DNA of 11,226 nucleotides. It comes from Hyphochytrium catenoides. Lineage: Eukaryota > Sar > Hyphochytriomycetes > Hyphochytriales > Hyphochytriaceae. The DNA lies in assembly GCA_900088475.1 (NCBI GenBank), contig FLMG01004035.1, positions 64,001 to 75,226 of the forward strand, given 5' to 3'. Position numbers and translations under genes: made by a program. Of this stretch, positions 1 through 7,162 are shown piece after piece (within the stretch, counting starts at the first letter, position 1; each line of letters opens with the position of its first letter). The notes beneath the pieces are model-generated. The model saw nothing but the letters and a program-made list of their open reading frames with translations, was not told where the DNA came from and did not search any database.

Positions 1-185
1 AGGTCTAAGTCTAGCTCAAAATTATATGGGCTTTGGGTTAAACAGATCCAAACAAGGAAACCAGACCCGAAGCTGGCATGTAATGACCCTCCCAGAGATT
101 GATGGTGGTTACGAGCCATTCGAAGGGTAGAAAGAACCCGAGTCCTCCGACAGGACGGGAACGTGTCAGGAGAACATTGTATTAC

Positions 186-2971
186 CTCTGGACTGACGCA
201 GATCTCTCCCTTTTGTGCTTGAACCTCAGCTTCACCCATCTGCACCAGGGCTCCTCCTGCCAGCAGGAACTCCCAGCGTGACATCACACCGCCTACGTTC
301 AGGAATAAAACGTCCCCACTTCCTAGCCTGGAATGGAAGAATATACAAGATAGAGAACAGACTGACGTTGGCACGACATGGTGAGCAGCTCTAAGAAGAA
401 GGCTCAAGCCTTGAGGGGCCCCAGGAAGGGGATACCCCCGCGCGGATCACCGCATTTCGAAGGATAAACAACGGAAGAGCAGCAAATGTGCGTGTGACGT
501 TACCCGATATGAAGCCTTAGACCCTCCTGATGGTCCAACTCTTTAATGAGGTGTAGAGCACAGTCGACAGCCCTTAGTGCGGACGATCGCAGCCCTGTTA
601 GGGGCCAAAGCAAGCCTGTTTTCGAGCTCCCTTCATCGTAATCCTCTTCCATATCAAAATAGGTACAAAAGCAGGTAGAACAGCACCAACACGGCTGCTG
701 CTTGGACAAGTTGCAGGTGAGATACTTTAAAGGAAAATGTGGGCGATAGGAACATGTTTCTCAACGCTCTAATTGAAGAGATGGAAAGTGAGAAATGAAC
801 GTAGAGCCCGGGAGCAAGTAAGTACACCTCTTACTTTGGAGCCTTCCAATAAAACTTGTTGAAAGCAGCAAGATCGGCAGGAGAACTCCTCACAGCGGAA
901 GCATCGTCGAAGGATTTTTGTGCCGGAGCTTCCAAACGTCCCTGCTTGGCATGCGAAAAGTATTGTTAAGGGAACAATGTACAGACACTTGAGCGCATGA
1001 AGTCCGACTTCACATGAGCTGGTATCAAGAACGGTGGAGCGGACGCGAAGTCAGCTGCACTATGTTACCTTCCTGAGCGTTTTCTCTGCTACTTCTACTT
1101 GAGAAGGACGCGGTGGGCGACTGACCCATGGAAGCGCACCTGCTCAGGTAATCGGAGTGAACTTAGGTGCACTATGGATGGCGGTGTCGGCATTAGAGAT
1201 TCTTAGTAGGCTAAGATACCCATGTCAAGTCATACCTAAAGCAAGGGACACCCGTCAGCGGGGGTGAAGGTGAGGAAAGACCAGAGTCCAGCGGTAATCG
1301 TTCCTTGTCTCTGCATACTGGTATCAGAACCTTTCCCGTCGTTCCTTCGTGGTGTACAGCGGTTGCAATAAAGGTCTCTCCTTCTTCCTTTCTGCGATGG
1401 TGATGAGGAAGGAGGCGGCAGCAGAGAGAGAGGAAGGGAGCTTTTCGCTATTCCCAAAGCGTTCGATATCCTCCTCCGTCAGTACCCTAGGGCTCCCGCT
1501 ATAACAATCATCGCAGACCTGGTGGAACGATTAGAGCTGTAGAAGCAAGCCTAACATCCTGGTTCTCAACTGCACCTTCTCGTATCCATAATTATCTCCT
1601 ATGACGCGTTCCCTTTCCCCCTAATAGCCAGCCTTCTTGAAAGGCCTGCTCCTCCGATGTTCTCTCTCTGTTGAAGTCTTCTTTGGTTCTCTCCTTCTCA
1701 CCCGCATACATACACGTGTTCGTTGCACTCTATCTGCCATTCGTCGTGTGCACTTTGCCTCTAACCTGCACGATAATTCCTAGGTCAGCACTGATCACCC
1801 GGTTTTGAGTGCACTGCTTGCATGCGCTGGGTCCACAGACAGCGCAGCCGGAGGAAGAGTTTTCTACTAGCTCCCTTGACTCGGCTCCGCACAGGCGGCA
1901 AATAGTAGAAGGGGAAGTCGGGAGGGCATTGGGTTCCCCATCCGCCACCACAGGGAGCTTTTCTCTTTTCATAAGAGAGAGCCATGGTATCCTGCGGTTT
2001 TCCTCGTCCTTCATATCCTTCTTTTCCGCCGAGCTCTTGACGTTAGACGTAGGAGAGTGTGGACGATGCTCACTTTTATGACCTACGTAGCCTGATCCGG
2101 CTGCACGCCGGCGCTCGTTCTCTGATATATTTGCCGGCCCTTGAAGAAGTTACGGAGAGCGATAGTTGAGATATCAATACCCAAACTGGTAGCACTTTCT
2201 CCTACTTCTCGCCTACCGGAGCGCGCCTCCTCGTCCTCCTCCTCGGTACTATCACTAAGGAAGCCACGCGGAGAAGTGGGTTCTGCGATTTCCTCTTTCT
2301 GAGCTTGTGCCTGTGCTAATGATTCCTTGTTCTTGAACAACACGATGAGTGCATCACCGGCGAACTTTATCACGTCTCCACCATGCATATAGATGAGATC
2401 AATCATTTTCTCGAAGTAACGGTTTAGGATCTGGTAGTGCAAGAGGCTTTAGAGTTCAAGTTGGAGCAGAGCTGCTTAGGCAAGACGATAGGAACGCAGA
2501 CTGACTAATGGCGTCTGGGGCATAGTCATTTGGCAAGAAGAGAACGTTGGATATTCAGCAGGGGTTTTAAATGCTAGGGTCGGAGTAATGAATCAAGCAA
2601 AGGAGTACGAGTAAAGCACCTGACGGACTAGTGAGAGACTTCTGAGTCATATAACAGAGAGCAACTCAAAAGAGGCAAGGTGAGAGAAGAAAGAGGTTCA
2701 GGCTCATCCACTGTTGAACAGTCTCGGCTGTAATTTTCTGCGTGTTTCTAACCGTCGATAACTCTTCAACTCCTGCCCCACCAGGCTTCTCCAATGCCAG
2801 CCTTTCCGCCAGAGCAGTAAAGCCTGAGATATCCGCCAGCATCACGACGCACTCATAGGAATCCGCATAGGGTTCCGCCTCGGTCCTCCCAGATGCAATT
2901 CTCTCCATCAAGAGCTCCGGCACGAAGGACTCAAGAATCCGCACGTTGGACGATTCCCGAATGGCCACCAT
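186..2971 (-). CDS. Soluble-type class III adenylyl cyclase with an inserted FYVE-like zinc finger (3' end beyond window)
   Basis: This gene encodes the first catalytic domain of a soluble (ADCY10-like) adenylyl cyclase, which makes cAMP from ATP. My model has eight exons: 2753-2971, 2217-2430, 1766-2139, 1331-1518, 1061-1139, 835-941, 504-572 and 186-327. They join in phase to 464 codons. The ATG at 2971 has a good context (aaaacATGG). Residues 45-53 read LADISGFTA, with metal-binding Asp47. Residues 89-105 read HGGDVIKFAGDALIVLF, with Lys95 and metal-binding Asp99; these are the numbers I recall for human sAC. The helix AVDCALHLIKEL (395-406), HIGLGSGDV (415-423) and VGGVMSRWEFLLAG (428-441) complete the fold. 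Between residues 105 and 395 lies an acidic, charged insert carrying a Cys8 zinc finger (225-274). Family members usually have a second cyclase domain and an NTPase-like region, which would lie left of position 1. Identity is secure. Exons 1061-1139 and 504-572 are the least certain, and the exon starting at 2139 has an in-frame alternative acceptor. Confidence 0.85.
1511..1899 (-). other. FYVE-like Cys8 zinc finger encoded across an intron of the cyclase gene
   Basis: Within the cyclase, residues 225-274 give Cys pairs C225/C228, C243/C246, C251/C254 and C271/C274. The spacing is C-x2-C-x14-C-x2-C-x4-C-x2-C-x16-C-x2-C, and the fourth pair reads VCDDCY. This matches the FYVE fold, where the second pair is followed by Gly (CAVCG) and the last pair sits in a V-C-x2-C-aromatic context. 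The fourth pair lies on a separate exon, joined by a phase-0 intron at 1519-1765 (donor CAG|GTTAGA, acceptor CCACCAG|GTC). The basic R-x-HHC-R cluster that binds phosphatidylinositol 3-phosphate in true FYVE domains is absent: NSSSG precedes the third Cys. A canonical WxxD just upstream is also missing. It may therefore be a structural or protein-binding finger. RING or PHD folds are less likely given the spacing. Confidence 0.7.
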
Positions 2972-3379
2972 GTTTTCTAACGTGCCGGGCTGGCTAACTC
3001 ACCTCATTCAGCTCCTTACAGGTCTCCTAGCTTGGCAAACATGGTCAATGTCGCTATAGGCAGCACAGCAGCTCCTATCTGATTCTTCCATAGCTTCCCT
3101 TCGCCTGGCATACAACCAGTGAGATGTCCTAGGGAGTTGACTAGCTGACCCGCCTCAGCTCCTTTCCGCTTCCTAGTTACTCTTCCTCTCCCGGGGACAA
3201 GGACTGCATGAGTGACCAAGCCTAGAGAACCTATTACTGCTGCTGCCAGGCGTGCTGGCCCCGGGCTTGGGCTGGATGACGAGCTTGAACGGCGGCAACT
3301 CTAAAGTGAGGAACAGAAAGAGAAACCTTTCCTTACGCCGATTCGTAAGCCGCACGATACGTACGGAATCAGTCGAGCC
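2972..3379. promoter_or_regulatory. Putative divergent promoter region
   Basis: This 408-bp stretch separates the cyclase start (minus, 2971) from the predicted start of the unknown gene (plus, 3380), so it should hold both promoters and 5' leaders. I see no convincing TATA box. Short open frames occur on both strands (minus 3016-3219; plus from ATG 3276) but they lack recognisable motifs or good splice links to either gene. A tight GT...AG pair at 2977-3002 (gtgagttag...cgttag, minus strand) could be a tiny leader intron. It cannot extend the coding frame, because the phase it requires runs into a TGA. Confidence 0.35.
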
Positions 3380-5444
3380 ATGGCGGCTCGCATTTTTGGA
3401 GGTGTTGAAACAAAACAGAATTTGTATCTACCTTATTCAGTTTTAAAAATGTCTATTTACTTCAACACGTCCTGATTCATGATCGAAGGGGCCAGAAGTG
3501 TGAATCAGCAGGATGGACACAACTTCACATCTTCATCTGGCCGCTGATTCGATCGGTCCCTCGATCACCCGCCAAAAGCACTTTGCCATCGGCTCCCACA
3601 CAGCCAGGATAGGTGCCTCCTCGTTCATAGGCTGTCCCCGGCGCCAACGTTGGACGCGGAAATAGGACCATCTCTAGCTCACATCCGGATTGGACGATGG
3701 ACTGGGATGGATCTGAAGGAAGCCCAATGGCAGACGATGAGGCTGCTGCTGAAGTTGGAGACACCTTTGAAGATTTTGAGAGAAAGGTCATCAGTTGTCA
3801 AGTTCTCATCATTGATTCGTGGCAGTCCCCGTCCCCGCTCACAGAGCACTTGTTGTCCTGAACACTCACAGAGCGCTATCCGAGTGGCGAGGCTAGTAAT
3901 AGAGGCAGAAGAAAAGGTAATTCCAATCGATGAAGTGGCTGGACTCCCCTATTCTGAGGCTAGTCCCATGTATCCTTAACAAAAGCTGTATGGGGATGGA
4001 CCTAAAGAAGTAGCTGAAACATCAGCTCATAGGGCTGTTAGGTGAGCCTATAGTGATGTAGCTTCTTTCTAGGTCAAACTAACCGACAGGGTGAACAGAG
4101 GTCCGAAGCGTGATCGCTACAATGATTTCTACCTTCGCAGAGATGGAGTTGGCCTGCAGTCATCTCAGGAGGAAGTCTATGAGGAGTGGATGTCCAATTT
4201 CCCTTACATAAGGTTGTCACTTTCCTTCAGTGTCTTCTGGCTCTCTGTGCCTTTGTCATATGCTCTCTGACTCTTGGTGCTCTGTCATAGCTCTTACCCA
4301 GCTGTGCCCCTATGGCTCTTATGGGTTACGTCACAGGGTTCGCTTTCGCTGTCAGCTAAGCTTCTCTATCTCACTCATGATACTGCGCGACGCTACATCC
4401 TTCTTTCCCTTCACCTAGCCCTCCTTACACTCATCTAGGAATTAATCCTCTGGTCCTTCTTGGCTGAATGCTGACAAGCAGGGTGAAAGGTGAGGGCCTG
4501 TTAGTGCCAGCCGTCGCCAGACTTAGTAAAGAGCCACGGCCTCCCTCATGGCTCCCAGCTGCACGGGAGAACCTACAGAAACCGAGTAGACTGAAGGAGG
4601 ATCCCACAGAGGATAAGAGAGACGACACGCTCCAAGTGCGAGGTAGGGCTGCTGCCTTACATGTCTCGGAGGAGGGTGCAGGAGAGCTGTTGGCAGCGGA
4701 TGGGGAGTATAGCGAATACTTATTGAAGAGCTTTGACGGCGATAAGCTGGAGGTAACTCAGTTCTGTTAAGCGCAGTATATTCTGTCAATCCGGTCTTAC
4801 CTCAAGATGCGACGCCGTCAGCCCGCAACAGATGACCCAGAAGTCATAGATGAGGTCTATGCCCAAGTGGAGGATCATCTGTTTTCGATTCTATGGCGTG
4901 AAGACGTTCTTCCTCAGGTTAGCTCCAAAAGCATGCCCTATGTGCCTCCTGAGCCATGCTCACCTCCAGGCTCTATCGTGCTAGCTTCAAACTTTAGCTG
5001 CCCAGATGATGAGCCTAGATAACAAAGACTCCAGCCGCCCTTCAGAGCAATCTCATCGAAGGGTGGTCACTAACGACACTCCGGCTAATCGCCATCGAGA
5101 TGCAGAGTACTCGAGAAGAGACAATCTCAGGAGAAGTGGTACCCTTCTTCGAGCTGGCTCCGAGTTGTTGCACAGTCGTAGAGTCACTAAGCGCCACCAC
5201 GCTTAAGCAAGGAAGCACAGATAGGACTTTGACGCGGCTTTTGCCGCTCAGAGCTTCACTTGAAGTCGACCAGGGCCTACGATGGGGAGAAGGCCGCCAA
5301 GACGTCTATACTGTATCAAGCCGTTATAACCCCACTGGCGTCCTAGTGGCTGGCCGTGAGGTCTCTCCGGCCCCAAATGTGGAAGATTGGATGGCGCTGT
5401 TGCGCCAGCTCGCTTCTTCTGCGTATAGGAGCATACCTCAGTGA
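3380..5444 (+). CDS. Unknown 404-residue protein, eight exons
   Basis: I do not recognise this protein. The exon model is 3380-3468, 3678-3786, 3872-3916, 3986-4036, 4073-4212, 4482-4752, 4807-4917 and 5046-5444. These sum to 405 codons including TGA, and every junction is in phase. The N-terminus (MAARIFGGVETKQNLYLPYS) has few acidic residues and could be an organelle signal. An acidic segment (MADDEAAAEVGDTFEDFERK) follows, then a charged helical stretch (AIRVARLVIEAEEKLYGDG) and a Tyr/Trp-rich stretch (RYNDFYLRRDGVG...EEWMSNFPYIR). After that come a polar linker and a second likely helical block (EVIDEVYAQVEDHLFSILW) ahead of the C-terminus (VEDWMALLRQLASSAYRSIPQ). No transmembrane segment or catalytic motif is apparent. 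Exon 1 is the weakest: its donor is GTCCTG, and translation could instead begin at ATG 3697. The 36-nt intron at 4037-4072 is unusually short. The internal exons are the best supported. Confidence 0.6.
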
Positions 5445-6532
5445 CCAGGACAGTTGTCCACGACTTTACAATTGTGGGCTGGTCGTAACGAGTTTGGCTC
5501 TGGTCAGGGAGCCCTGTCAAGCTCAAGATCATGTACGGGTGCACTTAAATTGAAGGTACGGCAGCCGAAGGTGCTGGAGGCCTTATCAAGAGTCAAATCC
5601 GAAGGAGGAAGAGATGCGGGTGAAGGGCGCGGCGCTTTGGGGGAACAATTAGCCAAAGGCGGTGAATGGCTCGAATCGAGGGTTTTCGATACTTTCCGAA
5701 GAAGCAATCCACGACATGATGGCGGATACCAAAGTGACTCGGCATCCAACTTCAGACGGCTTGTTATCCTTTTGATTAGGTGTCTCTCAGCTTGGGCCTG
5801 GAGACCGGACTTTACGGTTTGGCCTATCTTTCCCTTCGATCGTATTGGCAATACATTGATCTTGCCCAGGATCAGTACTCAACTGTTGCTCACTCGTCCA
5901 TTCATGAGCTTGGCTTTCGGTCATTCGAGGGTCTAGACATTCTCATTTCCGTGGGGTACGGTCTCGAAGCTCTAAACGTACTTGATTCAGACTGGTGGAA
6001 GCTCCGCAACGCCTCCACATCTAGCAAGACAGGGGACTTTCATAGCGCATCTCGGTTTGAGACTTCCTGGCTCTTTGAGTGTTATTGTACTGCCTATGCC
6101 CTTAGGGAGCCGCTACTCATGGCGGAGGTGGATGACAGAAAGGCGGAGATAGCACTCGAACTTGATACTAGCCTATCAATTAGTGCATGTAAGACATCCA
6201 ATACAGCGAATGGTGCCGCTGCCTTTCGCTTGTCCTAACCTTAGAGCTAAGAAGCACCTGGGCATTAGTCGTAAACCTGCGATGAAGTCATCTTCGTCAC
6301 TCGGGTGGTCAACTCTCACCAGCTCTTCGAGTCGGTACTACTTGAAGCCTATTTGTAGGATTGGGCGACCTTCTTTGCCCGTTCCCCTCCCTATCTCTAT
6401 GATCATGTTGAGATGCCTCTCATTCTAACCTTCTCTTTATCGGGCTCGCCCATTCCTACCCGAGAGAGCAGAGCTTCAGTCAGCGGTCTCGCATCTCACG
6501 AACTGCGTGATCTAGATCGTACAAGGCTTTGA
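5377..6532 (+). CDS. Predicted protein with helical, Trp/Leu-rich segments, very short introns (model uncertain)
   Basis: This second plus-strand gene is not recognised. The model has exons 5377-5484, 5653-5762, 5791-6188, 6288-6334 and 6359-6532, summing to 279 codons with TGA and in phase throughout. The longest exon gives the clearest coding signal: LGLETGLYGLAYLSLRSYWQ, then HELGFRSFEGLDILISVGYG and LEALNVLDSDWWKLRNAS. The alternating Leu/Trp helices vaguely resemble heptatricopeptide or FASTK-type organelle RNA-binding proteins, but I cannot show this. The proposed N-terminus (MWKIGWRCCASSLLLR) looks like a mitochondrial presequence, yet it overlaps the last exon of the upstream gene in another frame. 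A start at the paired ATGs near 5716 is an alternative. The C-terminal exon reads WATFFARSPPYLYDHVEMPL. Introns of 28 nt (5763-5790) and 24 nt (6335-6358) are needed to avoid stops, and the 6189-6287 acceptor is weak. A continuation past 6532 is possible. Confidence 0.42.
5763..5790 (+). other. Possible 28-nt intron
   Basis: GTTATCC...TCTCTCAG separates two open segments in different frames: ILSEEAIHDMMADTKVTRHP upstream and LGLETGLYGLAYLSLRSYWQ downstream. Splicing is phase 2 on both sides and yields Phe at the junction. The acceptor has a short pyrimidine run (gtgtctctcag). Confidence 0.4.
6335..6358 (+). other. Possible 24-nt intron
   Basis: The reading frame of the upstream segment (VTRVVNSHQLFES) and the downstream one (DWATFFARSPPYLYDH) is the same, but a TAG stop lies between them. 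Removing gtactacttgaagc...tttgtag (24 nt, GT...AG, phase 0) restores one open frame. The alternative is a real stop, which would end the gene near 6358 or indicate a decayed copy. Confidence 0.35.
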
Positions 6533-6905
6533 GACTCTTCACATCAGGCCGATGACCTGCGTGTGAGCCTTCTTAGACCCTGTGTCAACAAGAAAAAATG
6601 GGCCAGATTGTCCAGCCAGCCGATAATATTCTCTTTTACCATCGACTCTATGATGTATTTCTTACCCGAAAGCCATTACGTATATGCAAAGCTCTTAAAA
6701 CCCTACCAAGCTCACTTCAAGGATCAGACAGTGTCCCTAGGATTGTCGCCATAGAAGCATCTTCTCATCTTCTCTTCTTTGTAAAAGATCATAGTGACCT
6801 GTTCGCCATTCCTTTCCTTCGTCGTGTCCGTTGCGCTCTCCAAGCTTGGATTTCCCTTCTTGCGTCCTCGCTTTGTCTGGTCTCAGAGACTGCGCCGTCA
6901 TAGGC

Positions 6906-6966
6906 TCAGGTGCACTTGCTACTGAGACTCTTTGCATTCTGCTCTGTCAGGTGCACTTGTGACTGA
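6906..6966 (+). repeat. Short direct repeat upstream of the transporter gene
   Basis: Two 20-bp copies, 6906-6925 and 6947-6966, match at 18 of 20 positions. They share tcaggtgcacttg, followed by ct or tg, then actga. Each contains the palindrome GTGCAC and an E-box-like CAGGTG. They lie about 200 bp before the transporter ATG, so they could be tandem regulator sites, but could also be a chance micro-duplication. Confidence 0.4.
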
Positions 6967-6977
6967 TAACAGGTAGA

Positions 6978-7043
6978 ATGGAGTCTTTGCAGAGGCTTAT
7001 TGTAGAAGGGATAGCTGTTATAGCCAAGAAGCTCATGGGATAG
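6978..7043 (+). promoter_or_regulatory. Possible upstream ORF in the transporter leader
   Basis: A 21-codon ORF (ATG at 6978, TAG at 7041-7043) reads MESLQRLIVEGIAVIAKKLM plus Gly. It ends 119 bp before the transporter ATG at 7163. If the transcript starts upstream of it, it could dampen translation of the permease. A second ATG between it and the main start (7124-7126) is out of frame and stops at once (ATG CCG TGA). Confidence 0.25.
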
Positions 7044-7162
7044 CGAGGACAGACAGTTAAAATGCTTAGCACCAGACAAAGCCAAGAGAAGCAGTGGTGT
7101 TTCCCAGCTGCGAGAGCGGCAGCTATGCCGTGAGGGCAGTAAGCTTACCAGAAGTTACGAAC

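Larger units (their letters stand above)
6533..7162 (+). other. Unassigned region, possible extra coding exon at 6533-6754 or 6598-6903
   Basis: After the TGA at 6530-6532 the same frame stays open to 6754 (segments KKKWARLSSQPIIFSFTID and ESHYVYAKLLKPYQAHFKD). A donor near 6475 (TCA|GTCAGC) with an acceptor at 6552 (cacatcag) would join it to the upstream gene. An overlapping frame is open from ATG 6598 to 6903 (LYDVFLTRKPLRICKALKTL). Both cannot be ordinary coding, and neither matches a family I know. From 6904 to 7162 there is no supported gene; this part should be the leader and promoter of the transporter gene. Confidence 0.25.

Noticed and set aside
1-185. Search for the next cyclase exon at the left edge
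   Set aside because: The only decent acceptor (ttacatgccag) leads to a stop within about 16 codons in the required phase, so the next exon probably lies outside the window.
694-720. Upstream extension of the AVDCAL cyclase exon with a Cys-rich run (CWCCSTCFC), first considered as the last zinc finger pair
   Set aside because: VCDDCY at 1518 onward completes the zinc finger with correct spacing and phase. The extension needs a phase-0 donor, whereas the preceding exon ends in phase 2 at a strong GTAAGA.
1785-1985. Minus-strand ORF overlapping the zinc finger exon in another frame
   Set aside because: The frame with eight FYVE-spaced cysteines and in-phase junctions on both sides is far better supported.
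3525-3791. Minus-strand ORF with a segment TYPGCVGADGKVLLAGDRG
   Set aside because: It is antisense to an acidic exon of the unknown gene and has no good splice partners or family match; judged a shadow frame.
5006-5206. Plus-strand ORF beginning MMSLDNKDSS
   Set aside because: Polar composition and no motif; the overlapping frame joined from 4917 to 5046 gives a coherent protein and in-phase splicing.
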